In this document: in pieces, positions 1-7,640 of the stretch
Position numbering within the stretch: position 1 is the first letter of the stretch
Layout: each line of letters begins with the position of its first letter
NCBI RefSeq assembly: GCF_022024035.1
Contig: NZ_CP091787.1
Coordinates: forward strand, 2,046,001-2,110,000
DNA length: 64,000 bases
Origin: Prevotella sp. E13-17
Lineage (GTDB): Bacteria; Bacteroidota; Bacteroidia; Bacteroidales; Bacteroidaceae
Direction of reading: 5' to 3'
The notes under the pieces: generated by a model
Told to the model about the DNA's origin: nothing
The model's database searches: none
What the model saw: only the letters and a program-made list of their open reading frames with translations
Program-made: the position numbers and the translations under genes

Positions 1-828
1 AAGATACTTCACAAACTGCGGGTCGCCGAAGTTGATGATGCCCGTGTCGTGCTGGTTCAGCTGGGCAATCTGAGCCATATCATCGTCACTCAGCGAGAAG
101 TCAAAGATGTCGATGTTCTGCGCCATACGCTCCTTGTGGCTCGACTTCGGAATAGCCACGACACCGCGCTGGGTGAGCCAACGGAGAGCGACCTGAGCGG
201 CACTCTTACCATATTTCGCTCCGATGGCAGTCAGCGCCTCGCTCTTCACGATGCCGTCAACACCCTGTCCGCCAAGCGGTCCCCACGCCATCATCTTCGT
301 GCCAAACTCAGCATGAATCGGTTCGATGTCTGTCTGCTGGATGAGCGTGTTGCACTGCAGCTGGTTCACCATCGGCTTCAGCTCTACATAGTGGGCGAAG
401 TCGAAGAAACGGCCTGCCTGGAAGTTGCTCACACCGATGGCACGAACCTTACCTGCACGATAGGCCTTCTCCATAGCCCGCCACGTACCGAATACGTCGC
501 CATAGGCCTGATGGATGAGCAGCAAGTCGATATACTCCGTCTGCAACTTGCGCAGGCTCTCATCAATGCTCTTGGCAGCCTTTTCCTCACCAGCATTGGA
601 TATCCAGACCTTTGTTACAAGGAACAAATCTTCGCGTTTGATGCCACTTTTGCGCCAAGCATTGCCAACGCCCTCCTCATTCTGGTAGGCCTGTGCCGTA
701 TCAATCAGGCGATAGCCTACACTTAATGCATCACTCACGCAACGCTCACACTCGTCAGGGCTTACCAAAAATACACCGTAGCCCAATGTCGGCATCTTGA
801 CACCGTTTGATAATGTAATGTACTCCAT
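1..828 (-). CDS. Aldo/keto reductase (3' end outside window)
   Basis: The minus strand is open from an ATG at 828 to the window edge and encodes about 276 residues of an aldo/keto reductase, a cytosolic NADPH-dependent carbonyl reductase. The N-terminus reads MEYITLSNGVKMPTLGYGV. The catalytic tetrad of the family is visible: Asp and Tyr in DTAQAYQNEEGVG, Lys in LVTKVW and His in LLIHQ. IGVSNF and the NADPH-binding IPKSSHKERM stretch are also present. The final visible residues, near FGDPQFVKYL, are typical of the C-terminal end, so little is missing. It starts 77 bp after the flavodoxin gene and is probably cotranscribed with it, opposite an AraC regulator. Confidence 0.92.
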   Translation of the reverse strand, partial: MEYITLSNGVKMPTLGYGVFLVSPDECERCVSDALSVGYRLIDTAQAYQNEEGVGNAWRKSGIKREDLFLVTKVWISNAGEEKAAKSIDESLRKLQTEYIDLLLIHQAYGDVFGTWRAMEKAYRAGKVRAIGVSNFQAGRFFDFAHYVELKPMVNQLQCNTLIQQTDIEPIHAEFGTKMMAWGPLGGQGVDGIVKSEALTAIGAKYGKSAAQVALRWLTQRGVVAIPKSSHKERMAQNIDIFDFSLSDDDMAQIAQLNQHDTGIINFGDPQFVKYL

Positions 829-904
829 TTTATTAACCACGAATTTCTCTAATTAAACGAATTATTTTCTGCTAATGGTACTGCGGTATCAAATTCTTCA
901 TTCT

Positions 905-1591
905 TCACTCTTCATTCTTCACTTCCTTAAGCCACTTCTCAACCTTTTTCTTTTCCGTACGCACTTCGTGACCGTAGATGCTGAAGCCCTTGGTGACATT
1001 TGCACCAGGGAATGCATTCTTCACATCCTCCACACAGTTGGCCAATCCTGAGCCTTCGTGGGTGGTGAAAGGAATGACGGTCTTGCCCTTTAAGTCGTTA
1101 GCATGTTTCTTGAAAAAGGTGAACATCACTTGCGGATAAGTGCCCCACCATACGGGGCCACCGATGAACACCGTGTCGTATTTATTTAGGTCGATGTCGC
1201 CTTCATATTCAGGCAACTCACCGTTTTTAACTTCTTCCTTTGCCAGATTGATGAGTGGTGTATAGGCCATGCCGTCGTATTTGTGGGTGACGATTTCAAA
1301 CTGCTCTGCACCAGTCAGTTGACCTTCGGTCGATTTCTGGCTCGACTCGGCAGAGTTGATGCGAGCATCACTCTGCACTCGCTGATTCAGAAATTCTGTG
1401 ATGTAGTCGGCCACAATTTTTGTGTTACCTACCTCAATGTTTCCTACTGCGTAGTTGTCTCCTGCATGTGAGAAGAATACTACCAATGCCTTTCCGTCCT
1501 TGTTCATAACTTTCTCCTGTTTTGCGCCACCGCTGCAAGCTGTGGAAACCAGCAATGCTATGGCGGCTGTGATGATACTCTTGATATTCAT
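905..1591 (-). CDS. Flavodoxin-family lipoprotein
   Basis: This 228-residue protein starts with a lipoprotein signal ending in LVSTACSGG, so it is probably anchored at the outer face of a membrane. A flavodoxin_4-type domain follows: ALVVFFSHAGDNYAVG is the FMN phosphate loop region and TVFIGGPVWWGTYPQ is a second flavin-contact loop. It is likely an FMN electron carrier or reductase. The adjacent aldo/keto reductase downstream and the divergent AraC regulator form a common redox-response arrangement. The ATG at 1591 was chosen because it opens directly into the signal peptide. The exact substrate cannot be told from sequence. Confidence 0.87.
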   Translation of the reverse strand: MNIKSIITAAIALLVSTACSGGAKQEKVMNKDGKALVVFFSHAGDNYAVGNIEVGNTKIVADYITEFLNQRVQSDARINSAESSQKSTEGQLTGAEQFEIVTHKYDGMAYTPLINLAKEEVKNGELPEYEGDIDLNKYDTVFIGGPVWWGTYPQVMFTFFKKHANDLKGKTVIPFTTHEGSGLANCVEDVKNAFPGANVTKGFSIYGHEVRTEKKKVEKWLKEVKNEE

Positions 1592-1677
1592 AATGATTTG
1601 TCTTTATACTAATTTATATTCCCCTGAACTTAACTGCTTGAAATTATCCATATTTATATTCTTTTAAGTTTCACGCT

Positions 1678-1686
1678 GCAAAGTTA
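1678..1686 (-). promoter_or_regulatory. Bacteroidetes -7 box for the flavodoxin/AKR operon
   Basis: Read on the minus strand this is TAACTTTGC, matching the Bacteroidetes -7 consensus TAnnTTTGY. It would give a leader of roughly 80 nt before the ATG at 1591. No well-spaced TTTG -33 box is obvious. Confidence 0.55.
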
Positions 1687-1774
1687 CGACGATTTCCTGA
1701 TACTTTTGTTTCACAAATTACTTCACAATTTTCACTTTTTGCCTAAATCATTCTTTTATATTTAAAATAATGTG

Positions 1775-1783
1775 TAAATTTGC
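1775..1783 (+). promoter_or_regulatory. -7 box for the AraC-family gene
   Basis: TAAATTTGC matches TAnnTTTGY. Transcription would begin about 6-7 nt downstream, almost on the ATG at 1790, so the message may be leaderless or nearly so. No Shine-Dalgarno sequence is visible. An alternative start would be an in-frame ATG at about 1829. Confidence 0.5.
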
Positions 1784-1789
1784 GCAGTC

Positions 1790-2605
1790 ATGAAGGTAGA
1801 TTATCTATATTCTACAGACTTCCATGGGATGAACGCCCATGAGTTGAGCCACACCTGCATGCATCTGCTTTGCCTGGCAGGTGAAGGTAGTTTTGTGTTC
1901 AACGAGCATTGCTACCACATTGCAAAGAACGACCTGGTGGTGATACCGATGCCCCATCGTATCAGCAACTTGGCGGCACATGACGACTTGCAGGTAGAGT
2001 GGTTGGCTGCCGACTACAAGTTCCTGCAGAACCTGCTGCCATCAAACAACTACAGCATAGGTGGCAGTATCTCGCTGAACCAAGACCCCGTCATCAAGCT
2101 CTCAGACGAACAGGCTCGGCATCTGCACGATGACCTCCTTCGGCTTCGTGACCGCATGAACGACCGCCATTTGCAGTTTTATCGCGAACTGATGGGCAGT
2201 CTCTGCCTGACGATGATGTACGACATTTTCGAGGCCCATGCCCAACGAAAATCCACAGACTTGCATACCGACCGCACGGCCTATATTGTGAAACAACTGA
2301 TGGCACTGCTGGCTACAGGCATCAGCCGAACGGAGCGCGATGTGAGCTATTATGCAGAACGACTGAATGTGTCGCCAAAATATCTCTCGGCCACCATCAA
2401 GCGCGTGACAGGACACAGTATAACTTCATACATTAACCGCTACACGATACCCATACTGAAAGACTATCTGAATGATGAACGTCTGTCACTCACTCAGATA
2501 GCCGATCAAATGAACTTCTCCTCCCTCTCCTACTTCAGCCGCTACTGCACGAAGCATCTTGGCCTGTCGCCCAGCGAATACCGCCTGAGTCTTCAACCGA
2601 AATAA
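1790..2605 (+). CDS. AraC-family transcriptional regulator
   Basis: This 271-residue regulator has an N-terminal cupin-like sensor (about residues 20-150) and a C-terminal double helix-turn-helix (about 180-268). The HTH signatures are LNVSPKYLSATIKRVTG and the classical end SSLSYFSRYCTKHLGLSPSEYR. The length is normal for the family. It is transcribed away from the flavodoxin/aldo-keto reductase pair with a 198-bp shared intergenic region, so it most likely controls those genes. The effector is unknown. A bidirectional terminator follows. Confidence 0.9.
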   Translation: MKVDYLYSTDFHGMNAHELSHTCMHLLCLAGEGSFVFNEHCYHIAKNDLVVIPMPHRISNLAAHDDLQVEWLAADYKFLQNLLPSNNYSIGGSISLNQDPVIKLSDEQARHLHDDLLRLRDRMNDRHLQFYRELMGSLCLTMMYDIFEAHAQRKSTDLHTDRTAYIVKQLMALLATGISRTERDVSYYAERLNVSPKYLSATIKRVTGHSITSYINRYTIPILKDYLNDERLSLTQIADQMNFSSLSYFSRYCTKHLGLSPSEYRLSLQPK

Positions 2606-2622
2606 CTTAAAATCTTATAAGT

Positions 2623-2654
2623 AAGGGGACCTTCCCAGGCGGACAGGTCCCTTT
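2623..2654. terminator. Bidirectional rho-independent terminator
   Basis: Arms AAGGGGACCT (2623-2632) and AGGTCCCTTT (2645-2654) pair over 10 bp with one G.T wobble and are followed by a T-rich tract. It separates the convergent AraC and thioesterase genes. Nearly the same stem-loop recurs at 49148-49179. Confidence 0.8.
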
Positions 2655-2684
2655 ACTTTTGTCATCCATATCGCTGTTTTAGTT

Positions 2685-3506
2685 TTATAAATCCCTGTTC
2701 AGCACTTCGCTGACTTCTGGAATTTCTGGCTGTGGCTGCCATCTGCTCATCAGTTCACAGACCACTACGCCCTCCGAATTCGTTAGCGTATGAAGATAGT
2801 TTCCGTCGTCTGTGTGCGACATGCTGCATGTGAGGGTGTCATCAAGATAGGTCTCGTGCAGCCAGTGGACGGTGAGAGAGGACAATGTCTGTGTGGAAAG
2901 CACTTCATCGGGCATCGTCAGCATGGCAATAGTGACGTAGCTTCGGTTGCTGACATGGAAATTGAAGTCAAGGTCAAGACGGGTGGCACGATGCTCCATT
3001 TGCATATCAGCCGACTGTAGCTTTGGGAATCGTACTTTCTTGTGGCTAGCTGTCATCAGTTCAGTAACCACCGTCAGCTTGTCAGCAAGGAAATCGGTTG
3101 TTTCCAATCGCTTGGTGTCTAGATTGAGAATGTTCCACTGACTGGATCCTGATGCTATCAGCTGTTCGTTCTTGCCTTGCAAGCGACCTGAGGTCGAGCG
3201 ATCCTTGCGGACTATTCGGAAATCGCAGTAGATGCGGAGTGAGGTCAGTTCGCTCACCCATATCTCCACCGTGAAGTCTTCCGACCAATATGTCACCGTC
3301 GGCTGAACATCTATATGAACCTCTGTAATAACCCACATGCGGTGCTGCTTTACAATGTCAAAAGCAGCCACATGGTGGATGGTCATCAGCCGTGCGAAAC
3401 TATCCTGGAAATACATCAGCATGGCATTCGGCGTTAGCCTGTACAAAGGCGTGATGTCCGATGCCGTGGCTGTGTAGGTATGTCTGTATTTTCCGTTTGT
3501 AATCAT
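2685..3506 (-). CDS. Acyl-ACP thioesterase-like hotdog protein
   Basis: About 273 residues resembling the acyl-ACP thioesterase family: two tandem hotdog domains that would release fatty acids from acyl carrier protein in the cytosol. The N-terminal hotdog helix region reads LTPNAMLMYFQDSFARLM, followed by strands such as MWVITEVHIDVQP. The second domain contains NRSYVTIAMLTMPDEV. I chose ATG 3506 over the in-frame GTG at 3536. The DNA upstream of 3506 also encodes the last residues of the truncated flavoprotein gene, whose stop is 3 nt before this ATG. The family assignment comes from overall pattern rather than an exact catalytic motif. Confidence 0.72.
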   Translation of the reverse strand: MITNGKYRHTYTATASDITPLYRLTPNAMLMYFQDSFARLMTIHHVAAFDIVKQHRMWVITEVHIDVQPTVTYWSEDFTVEIWVSELTSLRIYCDFRIVRKDRSTSGRLQGKNEQLIASGSSQWNILNLDTKRLETTDFLADKLTVVTELMTASHKKVRFPKLQSADMQMEHRATRLDLDFNFHVSNRSYVTIAMLTMPDEVLSTQTLSSLTVHWLHETYLDDTLTCSMSHTDDGNYLHTLTNSEGVVVCELMSRWQPQPEIPEVSEVLNRDL

Positions 3507-3508
3507 AC

Positions 3509-3691
3509 CTATCTGATAAAGTTCATACTCTGCCACTGTCCGCAGGCTATACAGCCACGAACGGGCTTGTTGCCCAGCTGCATGATTTCCGACTCTACAC
3601 CATTCTTCTCCAATTGACGGGCTATCTCCGATAGTGCAGTAAAAGTGTTGCCATTCTTGTTGGCACTGCCGTTTAATAATAACACTTTCAT
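3509..3691 (-). pseudogene. FMN reductase remnant with internal deletion
   Basis: Sixty codons begin as a typical NADPH-dependent FMN reductase/flavodoxin-fold protein: MKVLLLNGSANKNGNTFTAL is the phosphate-binding loop, followed by GNKPVRGCIACG. The frame then jumps to QSMNFIR and stops. Full-length members have about 180-200 residues and commonly end in a TNFIR-like motif. The gene therefore appears to have lost an internal segment of about 120 codons while keeping both ends. Its ATG overlaps the stop of the upstream small membrane protein (ATGA). Confidence 0.7.
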
Positions 3692-3906
3692 TTCGATTCT
3701 GTTTTATGTTCTTTTGTAAACTTGTAAATTGCTAACGTAGGAAGGATAACCAATAGCAGCAATGTAACTTCTACCAAAGCATACGAGCCGAAATAGTCAA
3801 CCAAAGTCTGAAATTTCAGAACTCCATCTATCAGAAAGACCAGAAAGGCAAACCAGCAGATAAAGAAGATGGTTGCGTAATTGATTTTTCTTTTCTTTAA
3901 TTTCAT
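3688..3906 (-). CDS. Small two-helix membrane protein
   Basis: This 72-residue protein has a lysine-rich N-terminus (MKLKKRKINY) followed by two hydrophobic segments, about residues 11-31 and 42-62, and a charged tail. It would be an inner-membrane protein with both ends in the cytosol. I do not recognise the family. The stop overlaps the next start by ATGA, so the two were probably translationally coupled. Confidence 0.6.
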   Translation of the reverse strand: MKLKKRKINYATIFFICWFAFLVFLIDGVLKFQTLVDYFGSYALVEVTLLLLVILPTLAIYKFTKEHKTESK

Positions 3907-3946
3907 TTGATGATTCCACTAAATTGGAATTTATGATGATTCAGAG

Positions 3947-4483
3947 TTATACCTCCTCTGCCTGCATAGGCTTGTATATCGTGTCTACCACTCTGCGCTG
4001 GCATTCGTCGGCATCGGAAAGAGGGTGGGTACTGATAAGCATAAGGACACAGGAGGGGTCGAGGTGTGCGTCATTCAGGATTCTGGGATCCTCCAACTCA
4101 ACATGAAAACAGTTACGCTCGTAGAAGGCGATGCGTCGGCGTGTGATGTCATCAGTCGGAGGCTCCACTTCCCCGATTATCGGCAGATTGCTCTCTTCCC
4201 TCAGGAGTCTCAGCGTCAATGCGCCCAAACCCTTGTTACGGTGGATGTCAAGCGTAGCCAAATACAGGAGATAACGACATATGCCTAATTCAAATACTAC
4301 AGCCATACCGCAGAAGTCGTCATCTTCAGTGATGGCATAAAAAGACATTTCCTGGCAGTGGTCTATCATCCACAGGAAACGTTCAGTTTCAGTTCTCTCC
4401 GCTTCGGGAAAAGCAGACTCGTAGAGCTCTGGAACTTGCGCTATCAGCGGGTCTTTACTTGACTGTATTTTTATCAAATTCAT
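3947..4483 (-). CDS. GNAT-family N-acetyltransferase
   Basis: A 178-residue GNAT-fold protein that would transfer an acetyl group from acetyl-CoA to an unknown amine. The acetyl-CoA binding motif A is visible as LATLDIHRNKGLGALTLRLL, followed by motif B-like FYERNCFHVELED. The ATG at 4483 (MNLIKIQSSKDP) is preferred; upstream in-frame codons extend into the preceding esterase gene and lack family similarity. It lies 37 bp downstream of the esterase lipoprotein gene. Confidence 0.82.
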   Translation of the reverse strand: MNLIKIQSSKDPLIAQVPELYESAFPEAERTETERFLWMIDHCQEMSFYAITEDDDFCGMAVVFELGICRYLLYLATLDIHRNKGLGALTLRLLREESNLPIIGEVEPPTDDITRRRIAFYERNCFHVELEDPRILNDAHLDPSCVLMLISTHPLSDADECQRRVVDTIYKPMQAEEV

Positions 4484-4520
4484 GACTATATTACGATTTA
4501 TCTGTTTGTCTTTTAGAAAT

Positions 4521-5465
4521 TTATTTCTTGCTCTGCCTGAACAGCCAATCCCTGACGGCGGCAATCTTGTAGCCGTAATCGAACGATGCCATATGCTCCA
4601 TACCCTTGCCTGATTCAGGGAGTACACTGCCTGCCTCCCACTTGATGAAGTTGATATTGCCGCCCTTGGCTATCAGTTCCTCGGCCAATCGTTCCTGTTC
4701 TTCGCTTGGAAGCTTTGCACTCCATGATGTGGAGTCAACACGGGCATCATTCTCCTTCAGCACCTTCGCCAGGTCTCTCATGCCACCCGATGCCTTCTGG
4801 TCGCCACCAGCTACGATGTAGAAGAAATGCTTCTTGCCGAAGTCCTGCATTTTCGAAGTGTCCCACTGGCTACTGACAAACAATGAGGCCGCAAAAAGAT
4901 CGGGATATGTGATGTTGAAGTAGAACGACATCATGCCACCCATTGACTGTCCTGTGGTGTATAGTCGGTTGGTATCTACATTGTATTCCTTGCAGACGGT
5001 CTGAAGCAGTCGGATGGTCATTTCTACCTCGTCAGTGGTGCTCCAATCATCCTGCACAGCCCAGTCGGTGTACTGTGGAACCAGCACAAAGGAGGGATGC
5101 TTCTGCTGATCCCTGTCGGAAGCGAACTCCAAGGCACCATACCCTTGCGTGAGCGGAGCCGTCACTTCCTTTCCTGCAGTACTGGCATCAGCCATGAAGA
5201 GCACCAAGGGAAGTTTCTGACCTGCCTCGGCACCTTCGGGAACCAGCAGGTTGTACGCCATCGTCTTGCCCGTCTTGGCATCCTCGAAAGTGAACTGCTT
5301 GAACTTCTTCAACGTCTCATTTTTCAGAGCCACAAACATGCTGTCAGAATCTTTGTTAATCTCCATGTGACCACCCTGACGGGGACCACGTTCGCCGCCC
5401 TTTTTCTGGGCGCAGGCTGTCAGGCACATGAGTCCTACTGCCAGCAAAAACATTACTTTCTTCAT
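4521..5465 (-). CDS. Alpha/beta-hydrolase (esterase-like) lipoprotein
   Basis: A 314-residue protein with a lipoprotein signal (LMCLTACAQ) and an alpha/beta-hydrolase fold of the polyhydroxybutyrate-depolymerase/feruloyl-esterase-like type. The nucleophile elbow is GQSMGG, with Ser as the expected nucleophile, and PLVLFMADAS is the likely oxyanion region. It would hydrolyse an ester outside the cytoplasm; the substrate is unknown. The start at 5465 is chosen because it opens the signal peptide. A good promoter with a palindrome lies about 100 bp upstream. Confidence 0.82.
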   Translation of the reverse strand: MKKVMFLLAVGLMCLTACAQKKGGERGPRQGGHMEINKDSDSMFVALKNETLKKFKQFTFEDAKTGKTMAYNLLVPEGAEAGQKLPLVLFMADASTAGKEVTAPLTQGYGALEFASDRDQQKHPSFVLVPQYTDWAVQDDWSTTDEVEMTIRLLQTVCKEYNVDTNRLYTTGQSMGGMMSFYFNITYPDLFAASLFVSSQWDTSKMQDFGKKHFFYIVAGGDQKASGGMRDLAKVLKENDARVDSTSWSAKLPSEEQERLAEELIAKGGNINFIKWEAGSVLPESGKGMEHMASFDYGYKIAAVRDWLFRQSKK

Positions 5466-5565
5466 ATTCTTAATCCCTGCATTATAGCCGTCCCTTATCA
5501 AGGGACTCTAAACTGCCAAGACCCACATGCATTCGTACTTTGTGCGACATAAAACAGCGATTAAC

Positions 5566-5582
5566 GTCGCAAATTTTGCGAC
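5566..5582. promoter_or_regulatory. Perfect palindrome at the esterase transcription start
   Basis: GTCGCAAATTTTGCGAC is a perfect 8-1-8 inverted repeat. It covers the expected transcription start of the minus-strand promoter at 5581-5613. The position suits a repressor operator; the regulator is unknown. Confidence 0.45.
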
Positions 5583-5613
5583 AAAAATACCAAATTAATG
5601 TCGAATAGCCAAA
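5581..5613 (-). promoter_or_regulatory. Promoter of the esterase/GNAT operon
   Basis: On the minus strand TTTG (5610-5613), then 20 bp, then TATTTTTGT (5581-5589) fits the Bacteroidetes -33/-7 pattern. It would give a leader of about 110 nt. Confidence 0.6.
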
Positions 5614-5655
5614 CAAATCTGCATATTATCGCAAATTATGCAACGTTTCTAGTCA

Positions 5656-5845
5656 ATAATCGGGCTCAGTAGAAATTTAGTGGGCTCAGTTGCAATTGCG
5701 TAGGTTTCGCGGTTTTGGTTAAAAAAACAGCCCAACCATCCCAAGGGAGGGAGTAATCCTGTCCTTTTTCTATCTGATTTCTACTTTAATTGATTTCAAT
5801 CTAAAGAATCTGCTGAGCCTCTACTGAAATATCTGCCGTTTCTGC
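5656..5845. repeat. MITE-like element, copy 1
   Basis: The left part (GGGCTCAGTAGAAATTTAG and the next ~35 bp) and the right part (CTATCTGATTTCTACTTTAA to CTCTACTGAAAT) recur at 48373-48424 and 48992-49064. Here about 45 bp separate the two parts; in copy 2 about 570 bp do. The right end read backwards resembles the left end (TCAGTAGA and GGCTCAG words), suggesting terminal inverted repeats. No ORF is inside. Confidence 0.6.
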
Positions 5846-5880
5846 TTTCGAGAGACGATGAAATTAGGTTGCAAAGGTAA
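5832..5880. repeat. 49-bp repeat, copy 1
   Basis: Starts TCTGCCGTTTCTGCTTTC and contains GATGAAATTAGGTTGCAAAG. About 80 percent of it recurs at 6705-6753. Both copies lie at the 3' end of a reading frame on the minus strand. Confidence 0.55.
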
Positions 5881-5977
5881 CTGTTGTTTCTTCATCTACC
5901 CAAGGTGATCCGATGGTATGACTCAAAATCTCCACGCCATACGGGTTGTATTTGGAGCCATAACCTTGTGCTGATGG
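5864..5977 (-). pseudogene. C-terminal remnant of an unidentified protein
   Basis: A minus-strand frame of about 38 codons without a start reads GYGSKYNPYGVEILSHTIG and then ends TTVTFAT-stop. It looks protein-like but has no upstream coding sequence in frame. It could be the tail of a decayed gene. Low certainty. Confidence 0.3.
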
Positions 5978-6055
5978 TCACTTGTGAAGCAACATAATTT
6001 CTAATCACTCCCGAAAGTAGAGAAATCTACAGTAGGGAAATAAAAAACATCGAGA

Positions 6056-6583
6056 TTATGGAAAATCAACCAACATCATCAAATCTTCCTGTTCTATCGG
6101 TCTGATGGTCGCTGTTTTATTCTCCAGACACAGTTCCATCAGAATGTCGCAACGTTCGTAGGCATTATTCTTCAGCGGTATCTCCTTGAATCCCAATTTG
6201 CGATAAAGAGCAATGGAGGCTTCCAAGCGGGTGTTGCCCTCGAGAAAGATTCGTTTTACATCATGACTGCGGGCATAGTCTAATAATGCCTCGCCCTGTT
6301 GGCGACCGATGCCTTTTCCCTGTGCATCTGGAGAGACTGCCATCTTTGCCAGCTCGTGACAGTCAGATTCAGGATGCGGTTTCAGCGCACAGCAACCCAC
6401 GACCTGTCTGCTTTCGTCTATAGCCAGAAATATCTGCCCACCATGTCCGATGATGTTGTCATCGATATGTGCAAATGTGTCAAGATCAGACTGCTCCAGT
6501 CTGAACCAGGTCTCTATCCACTGCTTGTTCAGTTGGATAAAGTCCTGCTTGTATTGCGGCTCGTATGTGACAATTCGTATCAT
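6056..6583 (-). CDS. GNAT-family N-acetyltransferase with an abnormal tail
   Basis: A 175-residue acetyltransferase. Motif A is MAVSPDAQGKGIGRQQGEAL; ALYRKLGFKEI is the usual C-terminal GNAT strand/helix. The typical end, YERCDILMELCL, is followed by about 20 extra residues (TATIRPIEQEDLMMLVDF) that resemble the start of a second acetyltransferase domain before the stop. This suggests fusion to a truncated second GNAT or an eroded tandem gene. The ATG at 6583 (MIRIVTYEPQ) is preferred; upstream codons lack similarity. Confidence 0.78.
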   Translation of the reverse strand: MIRIVTYEPQYKQDFIQLNKQWIETWFRLEQSDLDTFAHIDDNIIGHGGQIFLAIDESRQVVGCCALKPHPESDCHELAKMAVSPDAQGKGIGRQQGEALLDYARSHDVKRIFLEGNTRLEASIALYRKLGFKEIPLKNNAYERCDILMELCLENKTATIRPIEQEDLMMLVDFP

Positions 6584-6704
6584 CAATTGCAAAAGTACAC
6601 CTTTCTTAGCATTTGTACAATACCATAACAATGGTATTTACTTATTTTAGATGTTCTTATATATATAACAACGTGAGTTCGACAAAAAGAAAAATATTAT
6701 AACG

Positions 6705-6753
6705 TCTGCCGTTCCTGCTTCCGTGAGTGGATGAAATTAGGTTGAAAAGGTAC
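6705..6753. repeat. 49-bp repeat, copy 2
   Basis: Diverged copy of 5832-5880 (TCTGCCGTTCCTGCTTCC...GATGAAATTAGGTTG), just downstream of the sirtuin gene. The rest of the 6584-6770 gap holds AT-rich sequence and a 23-bp stretch (6646-6668) that also occurs at about 53452-53474. Confidence 0.5.
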
Positions 6754-6770
6754 ACCATTTTTCCGAATCT

Positions 6771-7640
6771 TCAGGCAGTACATTCTTGAATAATCTGCTC
6801 CACGCCTTCTGTGAATGCCACATAGTGGCTGATGCCCTGGGTGGACAGCTGGGGATAGTCTCGGTTAAAGCGGACAAGCGTGGTGTCTGGAAACTGTGCT
6901 GCCATCTGCTCGAAGGGGAAGCGGATGATGACGGGAGTGTTGAAGCCCACGCCAAATTCTAAGAGCAGGAGCCGCCGGTCGGATGCCGTGCGCACGAAGT
7001 CGCTGTAGCGTTGTGCTTGCTGGTGCCAGTGGCTATCCTCCACGAAAGTGTCGTCACAACGTAGATTCATGCTGACCGGTTGTCCGTCGGGGGTGTGCGG
7101 AATCAGTTCCGTGGGTATGCGGCAGTCATGGATGGCTGGCAGCGCACGTTCCACCCACTCCTGATTATTATATAGTTCCTTGGGCGCACCCGATGCTGGC
7201 TGGAAATAGCAATAGTCGCCCTGTGTGGCAAAGATGCGATCCGCATCGAAGCCTGCCATCTCGAACTGACCGTCAACATTGGTGGTGATGACGAAGTAAT
7301 CCTTGCCGTCAACCATCTTCAGCAGTTTCTTGTATAGCGGCAATGCTTCCGTGCGATAGCGGCTGAACCAGATGTGCTTTGCCCACATGGCCCAGCGTTC
7401 TTCATCGGTCTTGAAGGGATAGAATCCGGCACTGTAGAGGTCGGTGATGCCGTAGCGGTCTATCCACTCTCGGAACTCCCGTCGGAAGTCCTCACCGGCA
7501 TAGTCGATGCCAGCGGCAGTAGTTAGTCCGGCTCCTGCGCCAATCAGCACGTAGTCGGCTTCGGCTATCAATCGCTGAAGGTCTGCAAGCCGTTCAGAGA
7601 AGTTGCCGGTAGATGTCGCGGTCTTTGTCGAGGAAAACAT
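6771..7640 (-). CDS. Class M (SirTM-like) sirtuin, protein ADP-ribosyltransferase
   Basis: A 289-residue Rossmann-fold sirtuin. LIGAGAGLTTAAGIDYAG (residues 33-50) is the NAD loop and TTNVDG (119-124) carries the conserved Asn121 and Asp123. At the catalytic site the usual His is Gln140 (FATQGDY), 19 residues after the Asn. That is the spacing and substitution of SirTM enzymes, which ADP-ribosylate proteins rather than deacylate. The start at 7640 overlaps the macrodomain gene by 47 bp; ATG 7664 is an alternative. Pairing with a zinc macrodomain gene is the known genetic signature of this class. No lipoate ligase or GcvH-like partner is adjacent here. Confidence 0.85.
   Translation of the reverse strand: MFSSTKTATSTGNFSERLADLQRLIAEADYVLIGAGAGLTTAAGIDYAGEDFRREFREWIDRYGITDLYSAGFYPFKTDEERWAMWAKHIWFSRYRTEALPLYKKLLKMVDGKDYFVITTNVDGQFEMAGFDADRIFATQGDYCYFQPASGAPKELYNNQEWVERALPAIHDCRIPTELIPHTPDGQPVSMNLRCDDTFVEDSHWHQQAQRYSDFVRTASDRRLLLLEFGVGFNTPVIIRFPFEQMAAQFPDTTLVRFNRDYPQLSTQGISHYVAFTEGVEQIIQECTA

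Noticed and set aside
49..726. Long plus-strand open frame
   Set aside because: It is antisense to a clear aldo/keto reductase with intact catalytic residues on the minus strand.
5740..5770. Two-box motif inside MITE copy 1 (TTTCTATC with GGGAGT)
   Set aside because: The spacing is 12 bp rather than 14-15 and no gene start is correctly placed.
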